Assembly: GCF_001426745.1 (NCBI RefSeq)
Contig: NZ_LMFI01000013.1
Span: 115,983-179,982 of the forward strand
Length of the DNA stretch: 64,000 bases
Direction: 5' to 3'
Origin: Nocardioides sp. Root140
GTDB taxonomy: Bacteria; Actinomycetota; Actinomycetes; Propionibacteriales; Nocardioidaceae
The notes under the pieces are model-generated. The model worked only from the letters and a program-made list of their open reading frames with translations. It had not been told where the DNA came from and made no database searches. Below, piece by piece: positions 1 through 7,093 of the stretch (the first letter of the stretch is position 1; each line of letters begins with the position of its first letter). A program made the position numbers and the translations under genes.

Positions 1-407
1 TTGCCCTCGGGGTCGTTCCAGACGAAGAGCATGCCGTCCTGCTCGAGGGTCGGCCAGGCCGCGGTGCGGGCCCGCAGCGGGACGCGTCGGGCGTAGGGGA
101 TGTTCTTGCAGCGGCCGTCGCCGCCCCAGCGCCAGTCGTGGAAGGGGCAGGCGATCTCGTTGCCCTTGACGGTGCCCTGGGACAGGTCGCCGCCCATGTG
201 TCGGCAGTAGGCGTCGAGCACGTTGACCGTGCCGTCCTCGCCGACGAACACCACGAGCTTGGTGCCGAACGCGGTGATCGAGTGCGGCTGCCCGTCGCGG
301 AAGTCCCGGGCCAGGCCCAGGCAGTGCCAGCCCCGCGCGAACCGCGTCTCGACCTCGGCCGCCTCGATGGTGCGGACCTCGTTCTCGTTGATCTCGGCTA
401 CTGACAT
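1..407 (-). CDS. kshA: 3-ketosteroid 9-alpha-monooxygenase oxygenase subunit, N-terminal part (cut by window edge)
   Basis: This is the N-terminal third of KshA, the Rieske non-haem iron oxygenase that hydroxylates C9 of 1,4-androstadienedione-type steroids and so triggers ring B opening with KstD. The start MSVAEINENEVRTIEA and the whole readable part follow rhodococcal KshA closely. The Rieske [2Fe-2S] ligands are visible as Cys68-x-His70 and Cys87-x2-His90 (CRHMGGDLSQG and CPFHDWRWGG). The ATG at 407 was chosen because the family starts exactly there. The catalytic iron domain and the stop lie outside the window. A TCCTG-N5-CGGGA site lies about 100 nt upstream with a TACGTT -10 box between (471-476). 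The KshB reductase is not seen here. Confidence 0.94.
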   Translation of the reverse strand, partial: MSVAEINENEVRTIEAAEVETRFARGWHCLGLARDFRDGQPHSITAFGTKLVVFVGEDGTVNVLDAYCRHMGGDLSQGTVKGNEIACPFHDWRWGGDGRCKNIPYARRVPLRARTAAWPTLEQDGMLFVWNDPEG

Positions 408-505
408 GCTCAGCACGTTCCCTTCCGCCTGCAGGCCGACTGGTGTCGACCTGCTTCCACTGGTTCGGGAAACGTAACGACGGCGAAGGGGCACTCCGGG
501 GGCGA

Positions 506-520
506 TCCTGATGATCGGGA
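506..520. promoter_or_regulatory. Regulon palindrome site 1 (upstream of kshA)
   Basis: TCCTG ATGAT CGGGA. Its centre is 39.5 bp from the -10-like box TACGTT (471-476, minus strand) that precedes kshA. It belongs to the family of 15-bp sites repeated through the catabolic region. Confidence 0.65.
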
Positions 521-591
521 CTGCCGCCGGGACCAGCCTTGCGGCGGCCCGGTGGCAGTCCCGGTCGGTGGAACGTGTCGCGGCCCGGGGG

Positions 592-1338
592 TCAGAAGCC
601 GGCGCCGGCCGACATGCCGCCGTCGATGACGAACTCCGAGCCGGTGGAGTAGCTCGAGCTGTCACTCGCCAGGAAGAGCACCATCTCGGTGACCTCGTGG
701 GCGTAGGCCATCCGAGGAATCGGGATGTTGGCCATCGGTCCGTTCGAGCTGTCCACGTCGTCCTCGGCCCTGCCCAGCATCGGTGTCGCCACACCTGCTG
801 GATGGACCGAGTTGACCCGGATGCCCTTGGGGCCGAGCTCGATCGCCGCCGACTTGGTCAGGCCCCTCACCCCGAACTTGCTGGCTGCGTAGGCGGTCAG
901 GTTCATGCCGCCGACGAGCCCGTTGAGTGACGAGATGTTCACGATCGACCCGCCTTCGCCCATCACCGCGCTTGCGTACTTCAGCCCGAGCCACTGCGAG
1001 ACCAGGTTGACGTCGATGACCCGACGGAAGTCCTCAAGGGATGTTGTGTCCAGCGACCCGAAGCCGAGGATCCCGGCGTTGTTGACGAGGATGTCGACCC
1101 TCCCGAAGGCCGTCATGGCGAGGTCGACGATCGCCGCCCACCCTTCCTCCGACGTGGCATCGTGCGGCAGGAAGCGACAATCCTCGCCCAGCTCCTTCTC
1201 GAGCAGCCGCCCCTCGTCCTCCAGCACATCACCGAAGACGACCCGTGCGCCCTCGCGCAGCAGACCGCGCACGTGCGAGGCGCCCATGCCGCGGGCACCT
1301 CCGGTGACGATCGCGACCCTTCCGTCCAGCTTGCCCAT
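592..1338 (-). CDS. SDR oxidoreductase, 3-alpha/20-beta-hydroxysteroid dehydrogenase-like
   Basis: A classical short-chain dehydrogenase of 248 residues: cofactor motif TGGARGMG (12-19), NNAG (87-90), and catalytic Asn111, Ser136/137, Tyr150 and Lys154 (YAASK). The start (GARGMGASHVRGLLREG) and the C-terminus (SSYSTGSEFVIDGG) resemble the 3-alpha(20-beta)-hydroxysteroid dehydrogenase/FabG3 group of actinobacteria, so oxidation or reduction of a steroid hydroxyl is the best guess. The start at 1338 follows a GAGAGG ribosome site; an in-frame start 42 nt upstream has none. The gene is divergent from the next SDR across a shared regulon palindrome. Confidence 0.88.
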   Translation of the reverse strand: MGKLDGRVAIVTGGARGMGASHVRGLLREGARVVFGDVLEDEGRLLEKELGEDCRFLPHDATSEEGWAAIVDLAMTAFGRVDILVNNAGILGFGSLDTTSLEDFRRVIDVNLVSQWLGLKYASAVMGEGGSIVNISSLNGLVGGMNLTAYAASKFGVRGLTKSAAIELGPKGIRVNSVHPAGVATPMLGRAEDDVDSSNGPMANIPIPRMAYAHEVTEMVLFLASDSSSYSTGSEFVIDGGMSAGAGF

Positions 1339-1418
1339 GTGTGCGTGTCCTCTCGAGTGGGGTGCCGGGTGCTTCGGCAACTGGACGCTAGGCGCGATTC
1401 AGCGGACCACTGACACAC

Positions 1419-1437
1419 GATCCCGGACACCGGGATC
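1419..1437. promoter_or_regulatory. Regulon palindrome site 2, shared by two divergent SDR genes
   Basis: GATCCCGG ACA CCGGGATC is a perfect palindrome; the 15-bp core TCCCG GACAC CGGGA is at 1421-1435. An identical -10-like box TAGCGT lies on each side: minus strand at 1385-1390 (40.5 bp from the centre) and plus strand at 1465-1470 (39.5 bp). One bound dimer could therefore serve both promoters. Confidence 0.75.
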
Positions 1438-1523
1438 GCCGCCGGGGACGTGATCCGGGCCACTTAGCGTCAGGAACAACTCACCTCCACCGGACCGTGG
1501 TCCGGCCACCACGAAGGAGAACC

Positions 1524-2294
1524 ATGCACCGGTTCGAAGGCAAGAACATCCTCATCACCGGGGCCTCCTCGGGCATCGGCCAGGCATCCGCTGTCCGCTT
1601 CATCGCCGAAGGTGCCACCGTGTTCGGCCTCGGCAGGAGTGCCGAGGGCCTGAAGGAGACCGAGGGCATGGTCGAGGACCCGGCGCGCTTCCGCTCCCAC
1701 TTCGTCGACATGACCGACGACGACAGCATCGTCGATGCCGTGCGGGCCGCAGGTGAACAGCTCGACGGCCGCATCGACGTCGTGTGCAACGTCGCCGGCG
1801 TTTCGCTGCGCACCCCGATCGACACCTTCGACAGCGACCTCGCGCGCACGATCGCCCAGATCAACTTCATCGGCCCCCTCTTCCTGATCAACCAGGCACT
1901 GCCGTTCATCCCTGCGGGCGGCACGAGCAGCATCATCAACATCGCCTCGACGTCGGCCACGCAGGCCGTGCCGACGATGGCGTCGTACGCCGGGTCGAAG
2001 GCCGCGATCGTCTCGGCCTCGCTCACCTTGGCGATCGAGCTCGCCCCGCAGCGGATCAGGGTCGTGCCGATCTCCCCCTCCGGCGTGCAGACGAAGATGA
2101 TGTGGGAGATCTGGGAGCAGATGAAGGACTACCAGGGCGAGTGGCTCAGCCGACTGATCCACCCGTGGGGCCAGGAGGAGTCCGCCACGGCCGCCGACAT
2201 GGCCGCCGTGATCGCGTTCGCCGCATCGGACGAGGCCCGCTACTGGAACGCCTCGGAGCTGCGGCTCGACGGCGGCGCCCGCGCGTCGTTCTGA
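1524..2294 (+). CDS. SDR family oxidoreductase
   Basis: A short-chain dehydrogenase of 256 residues with TGASSGIG (12-19), Tyr155 and Lys159 (YAGSK). NVAG replaces the usual NNAG. The ATG at 1524 follows GGAGAACC; the longer frame from 1497 has no ribosome site. It is a clear paralogue of the SDR at 16917 (shared MxRFxx start, SSGIGxAxAVR, TQAxPxM, and a DGGARA/S end), so the region carries a duplicated SDR subfamily. It is co-directional with the EthD protein 32 nt downstream and probably shares its transcript. The substrate is unknown; a steroid or side-chain alcohol is inferred from context. Confidence 0.88.
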   Translation: MHRFEGKNILITGASSGIGQASAVRFIAEGATVFGLGRSAEGLKETEGMVEDPARFRSHFVDMTDDDSIVDAVRAAGEQLDGRIDVVCNVAGVSLRTPIDTFDSDLARTIAQINFIGPLFLINQALPFIPAGGTSSIINIASTSATQAVPTMASYAGSKAAIVSASLTLAIELAPQRIRVVPISPSGVQTKMMWEIWEQMKDYQGEWLSRLIHPWGQEESATAADMAAVIAFAASDEARYWNASELRLDGGARASF

Positions 2295-2326
2295 ACCGCC
2301 CGTCCCTTCCAACGAGGAGTACCCCT

Positions 2327-3031
2327 GTGGAGAAACTGATCTATGCCGTGACCTGGCCGGCCGACGCTGACACCGAAGAACTGTCCACTCGTCTGCGAGG
2401 ACCCGTGGCCGACGAGCTCCGAGCCTCCGGCGCGCGTGGTCTCCAGGTCAACGTCTCCGACTCAGACGTCGCTTCGGCGACCCTGCGCCGCCCTCCGTCC
2501 GGACACCGGGTGGACGCCGTGGTCAGCCTGTGGGTCGACACTTGGCGCGACGCCGTCCGTGGGCCGTTGGAGCGTTCCCTGCTCTCGATGGCTGACGCGA
2601 TCGCCGGTTGGGTGGTCACCGAGAGCGTCCCGATCGAGCCGTCGGACCCCTCACCCGGCGAACGGACACCCGGCCTGTCGAACATCGCCTTCATCCGACG
2701 GTCAGAGGCGATGTCGCACCCGGACTGGCTCGACTACTGGCACAACCACCACACGGACGTCGCGATCGAGACCCAGGCCAGCATCGGGTACGTCCAGAAC
2801 ACCGTGGTGCGCAGCCTCACGGCCGACGCCTTCCCGGTCGACGCGATCGTGGAGGAGCTGTTCCCCATCGAGGCACAGTCCGACCCGCACGTCTGGTACG
2901 GCAGCGGCGGCGACCAGCGCGAGCTCGATCGCCGCATGGGCCTGATGTTCGAGAGCTGTGCGAAGTTCCTCGGCCCTGACGTCGGCGTCGTGCCGTCCAG
3001 CCGGTTCGTGATGAGCTCGCCGTTCGCCTGA
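2327..3031 (+). CDS. EthD/dimeric alpha-beta barrel domain protein
   Basis: A protein of 234 residues, recognised as EthD-like from the C-terminal half (LSNIAFIRRSEAMSHPDWLDYW followed by HNHHTDVAIETQ), the EthD pattern of an acidic loop and a His-rich helix start. The N-terminal half (EKLIYAVTWPAD) looks like a second, degenerate copy of the ferredoxin-like fold. The GTG at 2327 follows ACGAGGAG at good spacing. It sits 32 nt after the SDR, probably in one operon. Members of this family accompany many catabolic clusters, but their reaction is mostly unknown. No catalytic role is claimed. Confidence 0.75.
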   Translation: MEKLIYAVTWPADADTEELSTRLRGPVADELRASGARGLQVNVSDSDVASATLRRPPSGHRVDAVVSLWVDTWRDAVRGPLERSLLSMADAIAGWVVTESVPIEPSDPSPGERTPGLSNIAFIRRSEAMSHPDWLDYWHNHHTDVAIETQASIGYVQNTVVRSLTADAFPVDAIVEELFPIEAQSDPHVWYGSGGDQRELDRRMGLMFESCAKFLGPDVGVVPSSRFVMSSPFA

Positions 3032-3052
3032 GCGACTGTTGCGCTGAAGGGA

Positions 3053-3098
3053 CTGCGTCCGGCAGGGCAGGCGCATCCGGCTGCCCTGCCGGACGCAG
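3053..3098. terminator. Bidirectional hairpin between convergent genes
   Basis: A perfect 18-bp stem, CTGCGTCCGGCAGGGCAG and its complement, around a 10-nt loop. It lies between the converging EthD and NTF2-like genes, as expected of a shared terminator. Confidence 0.75.
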
Positions 3099-3103
3099 GT
3101 CTC

Positions 3104-3628
3104 CTACTTCGTGGGGAGTCTGCGTCCGTGGTCGGCCAGGTAGTGCGCGCTCAACGCGGGCGGCTCGGGGTCCTGGGTGACGGTCTCGTAGATGCGGAAG
3201 TAGCCGGTCTCGATGATCTGCCAGGCACCGTCGGTCTTGAGGTACTGGTCGGTGTAGATCGCGGTTCCGACCGTGGTGCACGCCCGGGCCAGGTTGATCG
3301 CGACGTCGGAGAGGTACCACTTGCCGGTCGCTTCTGTCGGGCTGTGGACGTCGATCTCGGGGTGGTGGCCGTTGTGCTGTCCGACGAACTCCGCGTGGAA
3401 GGAGTTGGCGAGCGTCTCGAGGTAGTCATCCCGGTTGTCGAACTCGAGGCGGTAGCGCCCACCCACGATGTTCGCGCGCATCTTCGGGTGCAGCAGCTCC
3501 CGGAGCTCCCCCCAGTTCGCAGTGTCGAGGCACCGGAAGTACGCGTACTTCACCCGCTTGATCGCCTCGATGTCCTTCAGGATCCTGACATCGTCGCGGA
3601 GCTGCTCGAACTCCGTCAGGTCCATCAT
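3104..3628 (-). CDS. SnoaL/NTF2-like protein
   Basis: A protein of 174 residues with a cone-shaped NTF2/SnoaL-like fold: opening helix with IEAIKRVKYAYFRCLDTANW, then LHPKMRANIVGGRY, and a C-terminal strand WQIIETGYFRIYE. This is the SnoaL_4-type layout of polyketide-cyclase and dehydratase-like proteins of catabolic clusters. GGAGG lies just upstream of the first ATG at 3628; the second ATG at 3625 is equally possible. It ends the run of sulfotransferase, SDR and sulfotransferase genes read from 6972 downward, 64 nt after the last. The reaction is unknown. Confidence 0.78.
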   Translation of the reverse strand: MMDLTEFEQLRDDVRILKDIEAIKRVKYAYFRCLDTANWGELRELLHPKMRANIVGGRYRLEFDNRDDYLETLANSFHAEFVGQHNGHHPEIDVHSPTEATGKWYLSDVAINLARACTTVGTAIYTDQYLKTDGAWQIIETGYFRIYETVTQDPEPPALSAHYLADHGRRLPTK

Positions 3629-3692
3629 GGTTCCTCCGTCGTGGAGCCGTCGCCGCCGGCCCGGCCGGCCGCCTTGTTGAGTCGTGCCGTGC

Positions 3693-4859
3693 TCACGAGA
3701 CCCGGGTCCCGGCCGAGAAGTGCTCGTCCACGTAGCCCGCGAACCTCGCGTCCACCTCGGCCTCGGTCAACCCGAAGTCGGACAGCGAGTAGCGGTGATC
3801 CGGCCGTCGTTCGCTGGCCTTGCTCTCCTCGTGGCTCGCGGCGACCGCCTCCTTCACGTCGTCCCCGAGTGGCAACCCGAAGGTGTCGTGGATCCTGGCC
3901 ACCACCCCCGGCGCGTCGGCGACGAAGTCCTCGTAGTGGACGTCGACGAACTGCTCCTCGGGATACTTCCGGCGGGCCTCGGCAAAGCGCTCCACGCCGT
4001 GCGCCCACAGCTCGAGGCAGTTCTGCCCGACCATCTCGGCGGTGTAGGTCGTCGAGGTGCCGGCGCTGGCATGCTGGTTCAGGCTGCTGACCGACGCCAC
4101 GATCGTGCGCGGATGACGATGGGTCTGGATGATCAGGGCGTCCGGGTAGGTCGCCATCAGTGCGTCCAGGCCAAAGAGGTGGCTGGGGCTCTTCAGCACC
4201 CAGCGCCTACCGGCGTCGTTGAGACCGATCATCCGCAACATCTCGCGATGGGCGTCGTACGCCGGCGTCAGGTCCTGCCCTGCCAGCCATTCCGAGTAGC
4301 CTGGAAGGTGCGCGGTGTTCTGGAACGCGATCGAGCGCATCGACAAGCGCTCGGCGCGCCAGCACTCCTCGACCGTGTCCGGTGACATGAAGTGGATGCC
4401 CTTCATCTCCGGGTTGGCCGCGTGGTGCGCATCGAGGAACTGCTGCATCTGCTGGTGGTCGGGATTCTCGGCCCACGCAGAGCGCGGCGGCCGCGGCTGC
4501 GGCGCCTCTGTCAGCCAGTGCTCCATGCCTTGGCTCTGCGGGTCGAGGCAGAGCAGTCGGTGCAGCGCAGTGGTGCCGGTGCGCGGCAGGCCGGTCACGA
4601 AGATGGGCCGCCGGATCTCCACCTGGGCAGCCTGCGGCCAGCGTGCGTACGCCTGCTGCAGGCGGAGCCTGGTCTCCAGCACCGTACCGAGCATGGCCTT
4701 GGTGCGCACCAGGCCTGCCTCGGTGAGCCCGGCGTCACGGACGTAGCTCTCCATCAGCACCTGCATCGGCTCCCGGTAGCCGGGGTCGCCGAAGTCGTCG
4801 AGCCCGGCGCGGGCCGACGCGGCCTCATGGAGTTCCTCGATGGTGCCCAGAGTGGTCAC
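3693..4859 (-). CDS. Sulfotransferase family protein
   Basis: A PAPS-dependent sulfotransferase-like protein (Sulfotransfer_3 type) of 388 residues. The 5'-phosphosulfate-binding loop reads RPIFVTGLPRTGTTALHRLL, and the 3'-phosphate-binding region is around VLKSPSHLFGLDALMATYPD with a following HRHPRTIVAS. The start is set at GTG 4859 (VTTLGTIEELHEA), preceded by GAGGAGG about 12 nt upstream; the longer frame to 4940 overlaps the next gene. It has two paralogues in the window (5716 and 18196). Some proteins of this family transfer sulfate and others have unknown roles, so finding it with sulfatases suggests handling of sulfated intermediates without proving it. Confidence 0.85.
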   Translation of the reverse strand: MTTLGTIEELHEAASARAGLDDFGDPGYREPMQVLMESYVRDAGLTEAGLVRTKAMLGTVLETRLRLQQAYARWPQAAQVEIRRPIFVTGLPRTGTTALHRLLCLDPQSQGMEHWLTEAPQPRPPRSAWAENPDHQQMQQFLDAHHAANPEMKGIHFMSPDTVEECWRAERLSMRSIAFQNTAHLPGYSEWLAGQDLTPAYDAHREMLRMIGLNDAGRRWVLKSPSHLFGLDALMATYPDALIIQTHRHPRTIVASVSSLNQHASAGTSTTYTAEMVGQNCLELWAHGVERFAEARRKYPEEQFVDVHYEDFVADAPGVVARIHDTFGLPLGDDVKEAVAASHEESKASERRPDHRYSLSDFGLTEAEVDARFAGYVDEHFSAGTRVS

Positions 4860-4903
4860 GGTGATCCTGGTCCTCCTCGCGGCGGTTCGTCGCCGCAGTG
4901 TCG

Positions 4904-5719
4904 TCAGTGGTGGGTGTGACCGCAGGTCACGTCGAGGCACTGGCCGGTGATCCCGCTGGCCATGTCGGAGGCGAGGAAGACCGCCGCATCGGCGATCTCG
5001 TCCGGGGTCGGCAGCCGGCGAAGGTCCGTGCCGGCAGCCACCTCGTCGTACACCTCGTCGAAGGTGACGCCCGAGGCCTCGGCCCGTCGCTCGAAGGAGC
5101 GGCGCACCTTGTCGGCCCAGATGTAGCCCGGTGCCACCGAGTTCACCCGCACGCCGTGGGGCCCCAGCTCCACGGACAGGCTCCGCGCCGCGGCGAGGAG
5201 AGCGGCCTTGTCCATGCGGTAGGCGCCGAAGCCGGGCAGCCGGTTGCGCAGCACCATCGAGTTGATCAGCACGACCGCACCGCTGTTGGCGACCAGCGTC
5301 TTCTGGAGCTGTTGCACCAGTCCGACCGAGGCCAGCACGTTGAGGTCGGTCCAGCCGCGGATGGCCTCGACGTCGGTGTCGAGGAGTCGTTCCTGCGGCG
5401 GCTGGACGAACGCACTGTTGACCAACGCGTCGACCCGGCCGAACTCGTCGAGCGCCCGCTGGACGAGCTGCTCACGCGACTCGGGATCCGTGATGTCCGT
5501 CGGTACGGCGAGGGCACGCCGACCGAGGGCGGTCACCTCGTCGGCGACCTCCGCCAGTCGTTCCGGCGTGCGCGCTGCCAGCACCACGTGGGCGCCGGCC
5601 TGGGCCGAGCGCACGGCCAGTGCCCGGCCCAGGCCGGGGCCGATGCCGGTGACCAGGACGACCTTGTCGGTGAGCAGCGGGGCTGCCAGGGCGCGCGAGT
5701 CTTCGACGCTCTCGGTCAC
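4904..5719 (-). CDS. SDR family oxidoreductase (divergent active-site motifs)
   Basis: A short-chain dehydrogenase of 271 residues with glycine motif TGIGPGLG (24-31), Ser154, Tyr167 and Lys171 (YRMDK). The usual NNAG is NSAF, and the Tyr-Lys context is less typical than in the other SDRs here. It ends in a His-rich tail (CGHTHH). It overlaps the upstream sulfotransferase by 4 bp (ATGA), so the two are translationally coupled. The substrate is unknown; a role next to sulfation or desulfation of a hydroxylated compound is inferred from the operon only. Confidence 0.85.
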   Translation of the reverse strand: MTESVEDSRALAAPLLTDKVVLVTGIGPGLGRALAVRSAQAGAHVVLAARTPERLAEVADEVTALGRRALAVPTDITDPESREQLVQRALDEFGRVDALVNSAFVQPPQERLLDTDVEAIRGWTDLNVLASVGLVQQLQKTLVANSGAVVLINSMVLRNRLPGFGAYRMDKAALLAAARSLSVELGPHGVRVNSVAPGYIWADKVRRSFERRAEASGVTFDEVYDEVAAGTDLRRLPTPDEIADAAVFLASDMASGITGQCLDVTCGHTHH

Positions 5720-6972
5720 TTGACCTCGATCCGGACCGGGTGGCGCTCGAGGTAGGCCTCGAACGGCTTGCGGACGTCCTCGGGCTCGACCCCGAAGTGG
5801 CCACGCAGGTCGTAGACGATGCGTCCGTCGCGACCCTGGGCGTTGTTGTCGATGAACGCCTGGATCTCCGCCCGCGACTTGTCCGTCATCTCGATGCCGG
5901 CCTTGTCGTACACCGCATTCACCGCCGACCAGTTGTCGGCCACCATCTCGTCGTAGTAGACGTCCACGACCTGGTCCTCGACCAGATGACGATCACGCAC
6001 CCCCGCCTCCAGCAGGCGTTGGCTGAGGTCGCGCCAGTAGTCCAGGTGATGCGCGTAGTCGATCTCGTGCTGCCAGGTGCGGGCCATGTAGGAGTGCATG
6101 GTGGCGGCGGAGACGACCGCGCCGACAGGGTCACGATGGGTCTCCACCACGATCACGTCGGGGAAGACACTCAGCAGCGCTGGCAGGCTCTCGATGTGAG
6201 CCGGATACTTCGTCAGCCAGCGCTCGCCGGGCCGGTGCCAGTCCATGACCTGCATGCACAGCTTCTGGAACTCGTAGTGCTGGGTCTGGTCGTGCGCGAG
6301 GTGGTAGTCGCGCCACGGCTCGGCGTGCTGGAAGAGGTGCTCGGGATAGGTGCCGGAGAAGTTCGACGCCAGGATCTCGATGTCCTCCTCGATCCGCCAC
6401 GGATCCATCGGGTGCCACGACTTGATGTAGGGGTTGGCAGCCTGCGCCATCTCATAGTTCTCGGCCGCGCGGGTGAACCGGGGGTCGACCCCGTCCGGGC
6501 CCGCTCCGTCACCGCGTCCGGGCACCATCTGGTTGAGCTCCCACAAGGGAGCGCCCCGGAATCTCGTGTCGGCCGCGAGGAGGTTCACCAGGTGCGAGGT
6601 GCCACTGCGGAAGAGTCCGCTCACCATCACGGGCGCGGCGATCTCGATGTCACGTACTTCGGGGTGGCGGGCCGCGAAGTCATGGACGCGCATCCGGTTG
6701 GAGAGGAACTTCGTGGACAGGCCGAGCATCGCCATCCGCGCCATGTTCGTGCGGTTCGGCTCGTGGGCGACGTCGATCCAGACCTGGAGCCGTTCGTCCC
6801 ACCCGTCATCGGGCCCGACGTCCTCGATCCCGGTCATCGCACGGGCACCGGCGACAACCGCGTCGACGCTGTAGTCGACCGGGTTTGCGTTCGCGTAGTC
6901 GACCATCTGCTGCTGGGCCGGTGTCAGGACCGGGTCCAGCAGGTCGTCGAATCTCAGTTCCGTGGCGGCCAT
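5716..6972 (-). CDS. Sulfotransferase family protein
   Basis: A sulfotransferase-like protein of 418 residues with P-loop APVMVSGLFRSGTSHLVNLL, a downstream RWLTKYPAHIESLPALLSVF segment and THRDPVGAVVSA, the equivalents of the PAPS 5' and 3' phosphate sites. The N-terminus MAATELRFDDLLDPVLTPAQ matches that of the paralogue at 18196 (RLRIDDLTEPVLTDVQ); the two form a closer pair than either does with the gene at 3693. ATG 6972 follows GAGGAGC. It heads the operon sulfotransferase-SDR-sulfotransferase-NTF2, and a regulon palindrome lies 71 nt upstream. Confidence 0.86.
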   Translation of the reverse strand: MAATELRFDDLLDPVLTPAQQQMVDYANANPVDYSVDAVVAGARAMTGIEDVGPDDGWDERLQVWIDVAHEPNRTNMARMAMLGLSTKFLSNRMRVHDFAARHPEVRDIEIAAPVMVSGLFRSGTSHLVNLLAADTRFRGAPLWELNQMVPGRGDGAGPDGVDPRFTRAAENYEMAQAANPYIKSWHPMDPWRIEEDIEILASNFSGTYPEHLFQHAEPWRDYHLAHDQTQHYEFQKLCMQVMDWHRPGERWLTKYPAHIESLPALLSVFPDVIVVETHRDPVGAVVSAATMHSYMARTWQHEIDYAHHLDYWRDLSQRLLEAGVRDRHLVEDQVVDVYYDEMVADNWSAVNAVYDKAGIEMTDKSRAEIQAFIDNNAQGRDGRIVYDLRGHFGVEPEDVRKPFEAYLERHPVRIEVK

Positions 6973-7042
6973 GGCGTGCTCCTCAGTCGAAAACGTCCTC
7001 TGGGGCAACCTTCGCGGCGGAGGAGGCCGGGCGGCTCAGTGG

Positions 7043-7057
7043 TCCCAGTGATCGGGA
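7043..7057. promoter_or_regulatory. Regulon palindrome site 3
   Basis: TCCCA GTGAT CGGGA, centred 40.5 bp from an AAGGTT -10-like box (7007-7012, minus strand) before the sulfotransferase start at 6972. Confidence 0.6.
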
Positions 7058-7093
7058 TCACCTTTCACCGCCCGGCCGCCCGGCAGCGCCACG

